Shown piece after piece: positions 23,975-37,300 of a stretch of 64,000 bases of DNA. How positions within the stretch are numbered: the stretch's first letter is position 1; each line of letters starts with the position of its first letter. The DNA comes from Panorpa germanica. Lineage: Eukaryota; Arthropoda; Insecta; Mecoptera; Panorpidae. The stretch is taken from positions 434,001 to 498,000 of the forward strand of contig OY783205.1 of assembly GCA_963678705.1 (NCBI GenBank). Reading direction: 5' to 3'. The position numbers were made by a program, and so were the translations under genes. Below the pieces are notes generated by a model, which searched no databases, had not been told where the DNA came from, and saw nothing but the letters and a program-made list of their open reading frames with translations.

Positions 23975-24114
23975 GGCTTTATATTAATTTTTTAGTTGTA
24001 AAAATAGTATAGTATTTGGCAATAGCATAATCGTTTCCTGCATATGTTTTAGTTTTAATTTTAATTCTAGTTACATGTGCTATTTTTAGAATGATGCCCA
24101 CTCTCTAGTTTCTA

Positions 24115-24222
24115 AGTAGTCATCCATTAATTACGTAACATTCAAAGGGGGGGAAGGGGAAGTTCACAAAGTAAAACGTAACAAGAGCAAATACAATATT
24201 TGAGACGTCACACTGAATTTCG
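24115..24222 (-). mobile_element. GTGACGTCAC-type remnant, copy 4 (inverted)
   Basis: Starts GTCATCCATTAATTACGTAA, the reverse complement of the right end of the copy at 3590, followed by a G-rich run, AAACGTAACAAGAGC and GAGACGTCACACTG. The nearby 112-aa minus-strand ORF overlaps this repeat and is not credible as a gene. Confidence 0.4.
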
Positions 24223-24618
24223 GCTTCCGAAACTTATATCAACTAATTTGCACCCTACATTCAGAGAGCGCAACAATGTTACGCAAGGCACGTCTCTTAC
24301 AGTAGTCGACCTATATACTCGTATTCCATAAAGAAGTTCACCTCCGTAAATAAATCTGGATGGTTTATTAAACTGCAACTTGTCGAATATAACAATTTTA
24401 TTGAATGAAAGACGAAAAACCAGTTCGAATGATCGTGCGCTACTATAAAATAAAACTCGTGTCCGGCGCGGCGCGGCGCCCCTACTTAGTGCCGGTACAG
24501 ATACCGGCCCCGGCACCGGCCCGACCATAATGATGCTGTTCTTCAAACCGGACTACTACGGTACCAATGAAGGACGATGTTTTATTTTCCAATATTTAAA
24601 CTGTATTTAGAAATTGAA

Positions 24619-24626
24619 AACCGGTT
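24619..24626. promoter_or_regulatory. AACCGGTT, Grainyhead-type site 2
   Basis: Second perfect AACCGGTT palindrome, in AT-rich DNA 5' of the recognised exons. Confidence 0.3.
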
Positions 24627-25099
24627 AAGTTCAGGTATTTCACAGTAAACTACTAAAACCGCCTACAATTATATCGTACGAATACGAATACTAATACGAA
24701 CACGCATACGAATACAGTGCACAACTGTTTGTGTTTGTTTAGGAAATAACTGGTAGTACATATGTCTCGTAACTGGTAGAATTCGTGTTGTATTTGTTAT
24801 TCTTGACCTTACTATATAATAGAACAGAACAGTGAACGGGTTATGTTTGTATGGGGTAATGTTGTGTTATTGTATTGTGTCTATGAACACCCAATGTCAT
24901 TGAAAGTCTTGTTAATTATCCTGCTGCGTTGTGCTGTGCTGTGTTGTGCTGTGCTAAAGCTAATAACAATTTGCATTACATTAGATGTGTTGTGTAATAC
25001 GGTTAATTGTTCAATGAGAGCGAAAAATACGTGAAGAATTTTGACAAAATTTCTAGTAGGTGGAATAACCTCAAAAATTGCACAGATCACTAAGTCTAA

Positions 25100-25185
25100 G
25101 AGTCTAAGATACAATGATGAATTTTATATCTTTTTTGCTCTTATATACATTACAGTAAAATGAGTTCATTGTGTCGTAGCTTTAT
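25100..25185. mobile_element. Fragment of the 33021 MITE family
   Basis: GATGAATTTTATATC ... ATACATTACAGTAAAAT ... TCGTAGCTTTATAAG follows the same block order as the interior of 33021-33205. Terminal repeats are not visible. Confidence 0.4.
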
Positions 25186-25322
25186 AAGGGTTCAACTTAA
25201 TTTAATCATTTTTAAATAATAACAAATTTTGATATATATTCATTTCAATTTTATATTTTTGATAATAATATTTAAAGGGTAAACAACAGGACATAAGAGG
25301 CAAAAAATACAGCTCATAATAC

Positions 25323-25350
25323 AGTAGAATCTCGATATAACGGACTAATT
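25323..25350 (+). mobile_element. Possible Tigger/pogo-like terminus
   Basis: TACAGTAGAATCTCGATATA resembles the left ends of Tigger/pogo elements. No matching right end was found. Confidence 0.25.
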
Positions 25351-26119
25351 GGCAGGATGGATGATTAAAAGAAATAAATGTTAATAAAATGTCAGAAATA
25401 TAATCCAAAAATTTACTGCATAAATGAATTTCATAGTGGACGACATCATCAGTTTTAAATTTTACATGTGGACAGAAAATGTTTTTCGTTGTATCCACAA
25501 TCTGTAATATAGAGGGCCGTTATTTCAAGGTTTGCTTTATTTAAAAATTAAAATACACTTTTCCTGTCTTTTTTATTTGCAAATTCACATATTATTTCTA
25601 GCCCCTTGTAGCGCGCTAGAAACGGCTAAACTTGCATTGCAAGACAGTTTCCATATAAGAAGTAGAAACTGAATCTTAAAATTAGCTTGTAGTAAACTAT
25701 AAAGTGGGAAACTAGCATTTTAAAACAAATTATTTCCTGGTCCTACATTAATTTTTGCAACTGCTTTAAGCTTAACAGTTAATAATGCAAGCTCATGTAA
25801 TCTATTTCGGCTCATCGTATTTCGTTCCGAATCTTTACTTATTTTTAATTTACTAAGTGACTTTTCCACACTAGCTGTCGACTGCTAAAATCACAAACAC
25901 AGTTTCCAAGCAACCAAATTTTTCTAGAAGTAATTCTATCTATCTACACCGTGCGCAACAGGGCTATATCGTAGCAATGCCACTTGCTGTAGGTGATTAA
26001 TATTATGGATTTTGCCAAATAACAAAGACAATTTGAGTTGCTTGAGTTGAGTTGAGTTGAGTTTAGTATGTTTTTGTGTTTTATTTGATTGAGGATATAA
26101 ACTTGGAAAATAAACTTAC

Positions 26120-26320
26120 GGCCATATTTTGTAAAAAAAAAAATTCTGACGTCATACGTCATGTATTGGACTAGCGTCATTAATTTGTTTGTTCATTAAC
26201 AAATAAAATTGTAGCGAAAATGCAATTTCAGGTTAAGATTTTGTTTGCCAATATAAACAAACAAATTAATGAAGGCTAATTCATGACGCATGACGTCATA
26301 AAAAACTTACAAAATAAGAC
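26120..26320. mobile_element. MITE with TGACGTCAT-containing ends, copy 1
   Basis: About 200 bp with imperfect inverted ends of roughly 45 bp: left GGCCATATTTTGTAA ... TGACGTCATACGTCATG, right CATGACGCATGACGTCATA ... TTACAAAATAAGAC. Related to 37301-37808. The repeated TGACGTCA is the CRE/AP-1-type palindrome and belongs to the termini. No ORF; target duplication unclear. Confidence 0.6.
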
Positions 26321-26800
26321 TTTTAGAATTTGATACTTTAAAATACATAGCTTTAATTTTTATGAATATATTCACCAGCATAGCATAACGTAACAGTAGA
26401 ATGACAAAAATAAACTGAATGTCAATAGAGTTTGCCCAAATCGAAAAGCCGGGATTTTGTCTATCATTGTTACGATTGTAAACCATTTAGTATTATATTA
26501 TTATTAAGTAGCGTTTACTCAGTAACTAGTTAATGTTGATTTATACACACTTATCTAAGTTTTTCTTTGTATTTACACAAGCCAGTGTAGTTTTACATCG
26601 ACAATGCACACAAATCATACACAACCATTACTTTTTGTAATCTATTCAACGCAGACAAACTGCCATGGACCATAGACCATAGACGTGTTCATTTATCATA
26701 CAGTACATTTTCAAGCCGTTCCTTTATCTCGCGACGTTTTCATATGGCCATTACAGTGCGCAGCATCTCCATAGAAAACACCATAACACATAACACAACG

Positions 26801-27900
26801 CCAGAGTGCCGGTTAAGTGGCTTCACCATAAGACTTATGGTGGTTCTTTTTCTGGTCGTTATTTATGGTGTAAACCAGCCAGCAACGTATTAAGGTACGC
26901 GTTCATCTGTCTGCATGGAAGTCATTGCATGCAGTGTATGAAAAGTTTAATAACAATATGCATGCATATGTCAGCACCGCAAGCATCGATGCGTAGTGTC
27001 AAGTAAAATATTCTTAATATTATAGAAGTAACATTTCTATGAATAGTAACTAACCGGGAGCATTGTATCGCCAGTAGTGGAAATAGGTTTCCTTCAAAGA
27101 CAAGCTTTTTGAAGCGTTTCATTTCCATCCCACGCAAGTCGACTGATTGCAAACTCAAAGTTTCCAACGAAAACGCAAAACGAGCCAATTCGAGCCGTGT
27201 TTCGTGACTCTATAGAATTTTTAACAATAGCATAATAGGGGATTTTTCTGTGTCGTATTGTGAGATATTTGTATAAGTGTATCAATTTAAATACTTTTGA
27301 ATAGTATTTGTGCACATCTCTGCTCATGATGTCACCATCAAAAGCATGCCTTGTGACCGAGAAACATAGTCGCTCAAAACGTGCTCAAAACCAGTGCCGA
27401 ATGTATTCTCTCACTCGTATACACGTTCGTTCTCTCACTAACAACACAGTTGCATTCTCATTCGGTTCGGGCAGATTCGGGGCTAAGGTTTGCAATCAGT
27501 CGACAAATGTGCGGACGACCTAAGTGTACTGATACTACAGTCACAATACCATTGCAGAAAATACGATTATCCATGCACTACTGTATATTACGATTTTTAT
27601 AAGTTTGTTTGATACAAACCGCCCGATGCTGACGTATGAACGCATATGTATCAGCAGTATTCGATTTGCTGACTAGACTCCCATCTACTGGAATGACGAA
27701 ATCAGCAACATTGCCATTCTCGTCCGTTCTACCACCATGTCGACGCATACTATTTTGAACAGTGGACGCACTTGTGTAACTAGAACGTCTTCAATGCTGG
27801 TATGTGGACGCGTACCTTTACAGCGAGTCTTCTTCTGGTCTTAATTTATGATGTAAGCAAGCCAGCAGCGAATAACAGTGAATAATTCAGATAATTTATG
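26801..27900. other. Diverged repeat region with GCGTCCAC-type ends
   Basis: Contains GGTACGCGTTCAT near 26894 and its approximate inverse GTGGACGCGTACC near 27807, plus two related blocks (TTCTGGTCGTTATTTATGG at 26849 and TTCTGGTCTTAATTTATGA at 27832). The arrangement suggests a decayed DNA transposon with subterminal repeats. Similar GCGTCCACAGGT strings occur near 36130 (inverted) and 43282. Overlapping ORFs do not look coding. Confidence 0.3.
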
Positions 27901-28722
27901 TGTACTTTACTCATTTTTATTTCTAATAACAAATACAAGTATTATTTTTTAAATTTATGGCTGATTTTCATCTATTCTTGTTCAATACAATCATTATTTT
28001 TCTGTATTATTAATTATATATTGTTATCTCTTTTTAAATATTAGTTATAGAAAGAGATGGAACCATTTCTACAACATTTTATAAATTAGTGTTATTTATC
28101 TTGTGATATTACTTTTTGAATTTTGTATCTCTTTCTTTCTCTCGTTAAAAACAAAGGATAGATATATCTTTAAAAAATGAAATACTACTTATATATTTGA
28201 CTAGGCTGTAATGACACTAAAATAATATTTGTCATTAAATCTTTGTTTGTATTCCATACTGAGTGTAATCAAAGACACATAAATCAATATTTCAGTAAAA
28301 TTAATTACAGATTTAATTATTTCCGACTCGACTTCAAACTTTAAACAGTTTCAAATTTTAAAAGGTTTAATCCAATCCTTGAGAGTTCATTGATGTGTTC
28401 TAAATGTCAAGGCTGCCATTTGTTTACGCACAAAACGCAGGCGCTGCGTATAACGATACTGTGTTAAAGAAATTAGCTTTTGAAACTAGTTACTACTGGA
28501 TAATACTGAAAGTGATAACAAATTGTCACTAGAAGTAATTATAATAACGCTTTATTTCTATTTTGAATATTTCTGTTCAAGTACGACGTACTTGACGTAC
28601 ATAAAGTATAAATGCTAACGCTGGTTAAAATATGAGCATCCTGTCTTCACCTGTCATCAGCTGTTTAGCACCATGAAGTTTGCACCATTTCACTGATGAA
28701 GATCAAGATAGTCACTTCTACT

Positions 28723-28856
28723 CAGTGTCGTATTTAGGGTCTGCAGGCCCATAAGCAGAACTTGTCATACTGGCCCTTTCTGGGAGAATATTTCGAAAAT
28801 TAACCTCACAAAATCGAATTTTGAAATAATTTCCTAACTTAATAAATAACTTTGTT
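28723..28856 (+). mobile_element. Possible hAT terminus next to LINE fragment
   Basis: Begins CAGTGTCGTATTTAGGG, a start typical of some insect hAT elements. I found no opposite end or target duplication, so this is a weak call. Confidence 0.25.
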
Positions 28857-29015
28857 CTAAGATCGGAGATAGAAACATTGGAGCACATTAAGTTTTCATG
28901 TCAGAAAAAGGTAATAAGCGAAAAGAATAAGTGGGCAGTTGTGGAAGGGAAGAGGTGGATGGCGGATATAGAGAAAAGGAACGAGGAAAGAGAAGGAACA
29001 GAAGAGTAGAAGTGA
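28857..29015 (+). pseudogene. LINE 3' remnant, copy 3
   Basis: Short fragment of the family at 5125. It encodes EIETLEHIKFSCQKK and WMADIEKRNEEREG before a stop, and covers only the end of ORF2. Both ends are ragged. It adjoins a segment beginning CAGTGTCGTATTTAGGG, which resembles a hAT terminus. Confidence 0.6.
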
Positions 29016-29931
29016 TTTTAATCAGAAGTGATGTCTAATAAAACCATGCGTACACCTAGTTGCCATTTCAAACCACAATGTGAATGTGGAGGGAATATTT
29101 TTCCTAGTATCAACTCAATGGTCGGACAAAAGAAACAGAATGATAGACTAAAAGGCGGGAGAAGTGAAAATGAAGAAAATGAACCGAAATTTATAATGGC
29201 CGTGGCCATTAATAGATCATTCTTATTGTCAGGATATAAAGTTTAGTTAAAGTAAAGTTAAAGTAGAACATTATTAGTAGCGATAAGTTTAATTAATGTT
29301 TAATACATGTTTCACTGTTAAAGATCTATTAATTACTTTGGTCTGAAGTTGGTTAAAGTTACCCTTTAAACAGATCACATTTTTAACTTGTATTAAGCTT
29401 ACTACAACAGAAATAATTACATACATACCCAGCAAAAGCTATTAATATCATTATAACATTAGACCTACATTCATCGCTGCATGGTTGCACTAATAATTAT
29501 GTGGTGAAATAATTTAAGCCGTCTATGATAGGGGTCAATTAGTAAAGTTTCTCGCCAAGGTGCAGTGCAAGACCACAGAAAATAAGACATACGTATAATT
29601 AAATGACAAAACTACAGCACTGAATAGTCAAAAAGTTAACTTGAACCAGTGTTACATAATCCCCAAAGATATACACGCATATATCATGCGTAACTGCAGC
29701 GTAAATTATAAGTCTGACATCCGTGAACGCTATAATTATATTTTAGGAAATAAAAGCACCCTGTAATGGAGACCGTAGCGCAAGGACAACTGTGGATCAA
29801 GGACCAAGGAGCAGCACAAGGACCTGTGGTTTCTAAAATTACACATAAAATACCTTTGTCACATTTCATTTACGACTATTTTTAACTACAGACATTTTTA
29901 TCAAAGAACAATTAATTTTTATAGTGAAATA

Positions 29932-29939
29932 AACCGGTT
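29932..29939. promoter_or_regulatory. AACCGGTT, Grainyhead-type site 3
   Basis: Third perfect AACCGGTT, within AAACCGGTTTT, followed closely by a (TG)n microsatellite. Confidence 0.3.
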
Positions 29940-29965
29940 TTTTGGTTTTGGTTTACTGTGTATGT

Positions 29966-29986
29966 ATGTGTGTGTGTGTGTGTGTG
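29966..29986 (+). repeat. (TG)n microsatellite
   Basis: About ten TG units. Confidence 0.9.
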
Positions 29987-31394
29987 ATGCCATACAAATT
30001 GTTGAATAGAGACTTTAATAGTCGTTTGTCCCTGTTTTTGATCTTTTGTTTAAAATGCGTATGAAACCTGTGTTATAGGTGTAGCGCAAATAATGCGGGG
30101 AAGTGACAAGTAGGTATTCGTAGGAATACGATGAGAATAAAGGAAGAAAATGGCAAACCTGCGGGACCAACCGCAGCCGGAGTAGCGAGGCAATGAGAAG
30201 TATTGTTACTAGAAGGTTTTGGAAACAATCGTGATAATACACACATTTATTTTCCCTTCCACCACTCTTGTTGGATATTTCATGGTAAGCGTACACAAAT
30301 CCGCACTGCACACATTATACCGTCTCGTTTTATTAAATAAAAGTTGAAGGGTAGAGAACGCATATGACTTGCGCGCAGAGCTCTTGTACAATGAATACGA
30401 TGAATTTATAACCACATTTGCGATGAATATACACGATGAAATATTTGCGATGAATTGTTAAACGACTCTACGATTTATACAAAGAGTATGTACCTATGTA
30501 TGATGAAAGCTAGAAGGGTTCTGTACGTTGCTAATACTGCAGTCTCCCTATGGAAAATATTGACATGCAGGCACTAAACAAATTTTATGTATCAAAATGT
30601 GATAATGAGTACAAATATATAAGTATGTGTATTTTACGACTTAAGGGAGTTGTCGTGCGAATTTGGGATCTTTGTACATTAGAAGGATTGCCATAAAAAA
30701 TAGCTGAGAATAGAATGATATTATTCACCTTGTCGGTATTTAAATAAGGCTACGTAAAGTTGAACATTTTTAATGAATGAACTTGTCGGCACGTTGAATA
30801 AAATGAACACTTTTTTAAAATATTTATTTGAGTGTATCAACTTTCGATAGTTATTGACACTCAAAACCATAAATATTACATTTATAAACATTTGTAATAC
30901 ATAATTTTTAATTTAGTATGGGTATTTAAAATATAGGTAGAGATGAAATTAGATTCATTGATAAAATAATGAACATTGACAGTATATTTGTATTTGATTC
31001 TGTTGGTACAGACTTCAGTAATTTTTTTTGCTTAGATATCAACTTTTCCTCCCGTAAGTACCTTTTATAAGATTAGATCAAATTTAGATTCGATTTTAGA
31101 GAAAAGTAATACTTTTCAGATTTCCAAAGTTCAAATGTACAGCGCATTTCACATATTATAATGAAGACATTACATTGCAATAGCCATAGCTTAACCGTTG
31201 TAAATTTAAACTGATGCAGACTTTCAAGAGAAGTGATGGTGAGCGATTATTCGTATCGCTCGCTTGTTTGCACTCATTTTATTAAGTAGGGGCTAATCGT
31301 AAATTACTTCGCATAAATTTGATAGATATTTAACATTGTGGACAACCTCCTGCCTTTTGCGTCGTCATCTACTTGAACATTTCTTTTTTATTAT

Positions 31395-31430
31395 AGATTA
31401 GATGTGACGTCACAATACTTTTAACTCCTA
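31395..31430 (+). mobile_element. GTGACGTCAC-type remnant, copy 5 (short)
   Basis: Only TAGATTAGATGTGACGTCAC and a few following bases match the family. Boundaries are uncertain. Confidence 0.3.
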
Positions 31431-32001
31431 CCTACTACAATTTGTAATATCTGGTTGCAAGGACAAATCTGACATTATGCTCTTTCCATACAATCAGATC
31501 ACATCTTCGTCTCCGTTCCGATTTTAGTGTTTACACATTCGATAAACGGACACTTCTTTTGAATCTGAATCTGATCGTGTAAAAGACACTTTACAATAAT
31601 TTTTGAAACTTTACACAACTTTTGGAACATATTTTAGAGACAACGTCCTTAAATATTGTAATCAATATATTGATTATTGCATCACATTTTGTCGTTAATT
31701 ACAAATAACTTTAATGTAAAACTTAAAAGTAAAAAGCAGAATGAAATGGCCTTAAGTACCATAATACAATTAACTGAAACAATAATAATTTATATGGTTA
31801 TATTACGGCTGTATAGTTCATCGTATGAACACAGGCAGGGCAGGACAGACATAGTGTACCTGTACACATATGCATGTGTGTGTGTGTGTACATATATTAC
31901 GAATAATATTACATAGTCATACGTGAGAGATAATTGGCTAATTTAAATAGATAAGTATATATAAACAACAAAATAACATGTTGAAAGTAAAAATGTGCAA
32001 C

Positions 32002-32020
32002 GCGCATGCGCTTATAAAAA
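32002..32020 (+). promoter_or_regulatory. GCGCATGCGC site followed by TATAAAAA
   Basis: A third perfect GCGCATGCGC is followed two bases later by TATAAAAA. The spacing would suit a plus-strand core promoter, but no gene lies downstream on that strand, so this may be chance or part of a transposon. Confidence 0.2.
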
Positions 32021-32796
32021 CTTGTCTGCATTTCCGTTGTTCACAAATTAAATTGCTACAAAGATAATAAATACTGGTGCAGTTTTACAGTGCAATGTAG
32101 TGTAGGTATGCAGTAAGTGCAGTATGCAGTATGCAGTGCAGCATAATAGTATCATCCTGTTTTAAATGTAGACTACAAATTATGTAAAAATAACACAGAA
32201 TATTTTAATATGGAAACTGTTTGAAAAAACAACATTTTTAATTTACACAGATAGTACGTTTACCACTTATCTTGGGTAAAAAGTTATTTTCGTTTTTCGT
32301 CATACGAGTATAATAAGATAAACGCTGGATTTAAATGAAGCTATCTGAAGCTATCTTGAAAGTAAGGGTGTAATTAATTAATTTCTTTTTATTTTAAAAA
32401 TTATCTAGAGTATGTGTTAATAGAAAATTACCTTACTAAAGTGTTAAACAATAGAAAATTAGCTAATTAAAGTGTTACAATTTCTCCTGGTGATTTAGGC
32501 AGCCCAGTAGGATACTACCACCATGATCTGTACCGATGGCGACTCCACGTAGTCTGACGATCAGACGCTTCTGAGCAAACCACCGCGACCGTTCTACTCA
32601 TTCAGGCTTTATAATCATAAACAAGTTATAAATATCTCACATGCCTCAACGGCTGAGTTCGGTATGTTGCTACTATTGCAGTCTCCATGTAAAACAAAGC
32701 CAGATAGCCAAATTAAAAAGTAAATTTACCATTAATTGCAGTGCTGTGCTTTTAGAATTCCGTTTAAACTGAGGTAATTTAACAAACTATTATAAT

Positions 32797-32870
32797 CAGG
32801 CCCGGATTAACATTTAGGCTAAAAAAAGTTCAGCCCAAAAAAGCAGGAAGGGCTAACCAAAACTTATTTA
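32797..32870 (+). mobile_element. hAT-like terminus fragment
   Basis: Begins CAGGCCCGGATTAACATTTA, resembling the left end of the hAT MITE family seen at 3054. I found no matching right end or duplicated flank, so this is either a truncated copy or a related family. The right boundary is arbitrary. Confidence 0.35.
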
Positions 32871-33020
32871 AAAGTTTGAGAGCAATTCCGATAATATTAA
32901 TTATTCATTTTTGTTAGTTACCCGGTACTTTTTCGTGTTTTACCTTTTGGTCCAATTCGACTTATTCCGGTGCTGATCGCAATATAAATGATGTTGAATA
33001 TGAAGAAACTACTACGAGTA

Positions 33021-33205
33021 TATTCGAAATTGCGAGAGTTATAAGAGCCGCATAAATGGTGATACGATGGTGAATTTTATCTTATTTATTACAATATACA
33101 TTACAATAAAATATGTAAACAAGTGCTTTTTCATTATATCGTAGGTTTATACGGCAAAACCTGTTTTAACCGTGAGTAGCTGGCGATCTCTCGTAAGTTA
33201 AACTA
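33021..33205. mobile_element. Tc1/mariner-type MITE, copy 2 (decayed)
   Basis: The right end, reversed, reads TAGTTTAACTTACGAGAG and the left end TATTCGAAATTGCGAGAG, with TA flanks on both sides. The interior GAATTTTATCTTATT is the reverse complement of a block in the copy at 18300, so the two lie in opposite orientation. Confidence 0.65.
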
Positions 33206-35385
33206 TAGTTAAATTATTGCCATTATTAAGGGATTAGGCCCTCTCACAGTAATATCGACTTCTTTTCAGCTTGTTATTTTTCTCTTCTTTCTATAGGAAT
33301 TGCCTTACAGTGCAAGATTACAATTGCTAGCTTCCCAAGAGGTAATTACAAGGTTCATTTTCTACCTGAGCACATATGTAACAATAAAATATCAGCTTGC
33401 TGCTTCGAGTTGTTATGTCAATTCATGTATATACAGTACAGTGTATATATTTTATATTTCAGCAATGAACTGAATGTTACTAAAAAAAAGATGGAGGAAA
33501 CAATAAGCCGAAGGCAAAACAGATGAGAAGCTGTAGACATCACGTCTAAATTTAAATATTATTTAAGATTCAGCTAACTCTTAATAGCTCTGATTAATGT
33601 TCTAAATCTCCGAATAAATGATTTTATAATGAATACTAATTTATAGCTGCCATTAAATCTGTTATTTTAGTTATCCGGCGCAGAAGGACCAATGCCAAGG
33701 AACAAAACACACTTTTACGCACTTTAGTAGTACCGAGATCAACGATTTCCTCGTGTAAGACACTCATATCGTATTTAGATTACTTATTCTGCTTTTATTT
33801 CTAGTAAATGTACCTACAATGGATCTTAAAGAATCACTAAAGATCTTAAGTCGTATTCCAGAGTGTATTCCACATGTTCTGTGATGTAAGGAGGTAAATA
33901 TCAAAGACAAAACTTTGTGAGTAATAAAGTAGGACCCCAAATTAGGTACGAAACAAATATTACTAATTTAGGTTTAAAAATAGTTAGCAGGTAAAGTATT
34001 AATAAAATAAGTTCAAAAACAATAAAAACTAAGTATAAAGTGACTAAGATATTATTTTAAAAATTAAGAAACACTTTTAATTAAAATTCATTTTATTATT
34101 ACATCATTTTACTATTTATAATATTTAAATCATTAATTCCAGCTACAAATTAATTTAGTTTTAATTAAAACGAATAAGATGGTAATCTGAATATAATATA
34201 ATTTAGTGACTGGTTAAGAGCTGAATTATTTGTAGCTGCAGGGTAGAACTAATCTATAAATTAGCTGTGGAATCAACAAGTCTCGATATTTGTAAAAATA
34301 TCGATTATTTATCGTCAACACCTCTTAATACGAGTACAGTAGACTTTCAACTTTATGCAATTGGAAAAAAGGGACTTGAAGTTATAAAATGTTTCAAAAC
34401 TTTTAATCGTTCAAGTAATGTTTGCAAAGTAATTGTTCAAAATACTTATTTTAGACAGGTGTGATCAAAGGAACCAAGGAACAAAGGAATAACAAATGTG
34501 TCACCAACATACAAACAGTACAGCAATAAGCAATAAGCATATAAAAAGACAAAGTTACGAAATCCTTGCAGAAAAACTTAGGTAAATTAATTCTTCCGCT
34601 AATGAAAATTCCGCTTAAGTTAAACTTGATTTTTCACTGATTTAATTTACTTATTAATTTTTTCGTTAAAACAAAATATTATTATATTATTTGTTTACAC
34701 ACATATAAAACTTAGTTTTAGAAACCGCCAGCATATTCGGCTCGGAGCAGAGTCTAAAATATCGAAGTGTGCATTAGTCTTTCTATATCAAAATATACAT
34801 ATGACGTATCTCATTCTATGATATTAATAGCAATTAAATTGGCTCCTCCACATTCTATAACGAAAACGTTTTTTAGAAAATAAGTTACAATTTTTGCTAA
34901 TAAAACCTTAAATGTAGTTTTAGTTAATGACAAAATTTTATTTTTGTTTCATTTAATTTATTTTACGTCAGCCTGTTTTAATTTCCGAGTCAATCAATGT
35001 TTGCTGAGTCCTATTAGTGGCAACGTCTTTGTTGACAGTTTGTATAATTTTGTTAATAACCAAACCAGAAAACATAGCAGTCTGGTGTCAAGCATAAATG
35101 CTCTCAGTCACTGTGCCGTCCAATAAAATAATTACTAGTAGACCAATTCTTTACTTTAAAATATTTGTTATCCTTTAAGAGTAATTTTACACAGATTAAA
35201 TTTCGCACGATTTAGTTTCAACGCCCTAATATTACAGACTGAAATTCTCCCACTTCTGACACGGACTGTACACATATTTATCACGCACACACATACACCA
35301 TGCGAGGATCGTTATCTACGATCAAACATTAAAATATTTAAAAATAACTGAAGCGAATAAGATACACCGTTTGATAGGCGAACTA

Positions 35386-35406
35386 ACACACACACACACA
35401 CACACA
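35386..35406 (+). repeat. (AC)n microsatellite
   Basis: About ten AC units. Confidence 0.9.
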
Positions 35407-35750
35407 TTGTATGAATACTACTACACTCGTTCGTATACAAATGTATACTAATTTTTACATATATTTTTTTTTTAACCGTGTAATACAAATTATATAATTC
35501 TGTTCACAAAATATTCTTTTCTTATCAGTTAGATTTAATCGGACAGTTTAATCTCATTTTCTACTTCACCAATCATTGGTTTCACTCTAATGGGAATCTG
35601 TTTTTCTGCTGGCGGATCACTGGAATCCATCACGTGGAATTATCACATGTACGTATATTAATTAAAACGCTGATTGCAATCAAAGATGGTGGTGTCTATA
35701 AATAAAAGGGGCATTACGGGAGCTACGCAGAAGTGCAAGGAAAGTATAGA

Positions 35751-36320
35751 GGCGAATTTAGTATCGGTGGGTCGTAGGCACAATTTGCAGTACGGGCCCC
35801 TCTTCGCTCTAGAACACATGAAAAAAATATATTGTTAAAGGTGAAAGTTACTTATTCCCAAAAATTCGTGACAGCAAAAAGAAAAGGTAATGTCATTCAA
35901 AAACTTAAAAGGAAAGAAGAGGAGAACATTTACGGGCCGGGCCTATCGACTGAAGCGAGTTGAAGCAACTGAAACGTCCATGCATTGCAAAAGCTGTACG
36001 ATGCAACTTCGCCTTTAAATGATTAATAATACTAAAATCCATAGCTGTCGCTGTATAAGCATTCCTTCTCGCTTCCCTTCTTTTCCCCGCTTTATTCAAT
36101 AAGGCCAATGCATTTGACGCTAGCAGTGTGGACCTGTGGACGCTGACTTTTATACATTATCCAAAAATTATTGCATACTTACTTCCCCGGGCTGTATTTT
36201 AAATATTTGAAATAATTAAATTTAAATATTTAGCGCTGTAAATGTTGGCCGAAATATGTCTAATTACTACATAAAAAGAAGTGCTTTTACAAATAAGCGT
36301 GCGATGGTCCGCATCAAAGC
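35751..36320. other. Degraded transposon-like region
   Basis: Begins near GGCGAATTTAGTATCGG, includes ACGGGCCGGGCC at 35930, and carries CCTGTGGACGCTGAC at 36131, which resembles the inverse of GCGTCCACAGGTGCGC at 43282. Short minus-strand ORFs (35905-36108 and 36330-36617) are rich in basic residues but I recognise no domain. Probably old transposon sequence. Confidence 0.3.
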
Positions 36321-37300
36321 GAATAGAAGCTAAAGTAGAAGATCGGCTATTTCAGATCCGCTGACAATAGCATATTCGCGACGAAACATGCAGATGCCAT
36401 CTTCCCTTTTGTTTCTTCCTATTTCCCTTCTCTTCAACCTTACAATAAATCTAATGACTTCCATGCGGATCAGAGAACATACAGCGAGCATAATCAAGCA
36501 AATTCGCAAAATTAGATATCTTTTTATCACGTAGCTGTTGAAATCGTAGTAATATAATAAAAAGAAATTCTTTTTGTTCAAATGTGACAGTGCAGATTGC
36601 CAACCGGTAACAAACACCTTTAAAGAAGAATCAAAAGGTCAGGGGCCTGGGTGCTAAATGTAGTTTAGTTAATAGCCGACAATAACTTAATATCCGAAGA
36701 AAATTAAGCAGATCATGAAAATGTGGGTTAAAATCAGTTACTATATGAAACTACTATTACGTCATACTAATAAAATACCATAATAAAATACCGATATCGA
36801 AATTGATTTCTTTGTATAATCCAATTAGAAGTTTCCCGTGTGGATGAGCTGAGCTCGTGAGTGCCATCTTTACCACCCAGACAGACTGCTCTAAAATATT
36901 CAGTGCGTAATCTTTTTGAAACATTTTCAGTTATGACAGTTGCAAGTGTGCGGAATGATACGTTGATTGTCTTATTCAATGGATTCACTGGAGGGTTGAG
37001 ATAGAACAGGGATAGGGGACAGGGGTAGAGGTAATAGGAATGGGGATCGTCAATGGGCTGCTGACTAGTGAGTACTGAATAACCCTTTTATTTTACCTTA
37101 CTTCAAAGCAACGAGACACCGAACACCGAACACCGGTGCTCTTAGAACATCTCTAAATCTCTGATCTGTTTTTATTACGTTACAGTGGAAGTGGAAGTGC
37201 ACTGCACAGTCAATTGTGTTTCCGAATTGACGAGGACTACGCTCACGTGTACACCATTGTAAAATTTGAGAAGATTTGTTAGGTATATTTCAATATTAAG

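Noticed and set aside
24208-24546. 112-aa minus-strand ORF
   Set aside because: Composition is driven by a (CCGGC)-type simple repeat and one end runs into a dispersed repeat. No domain or splice context.
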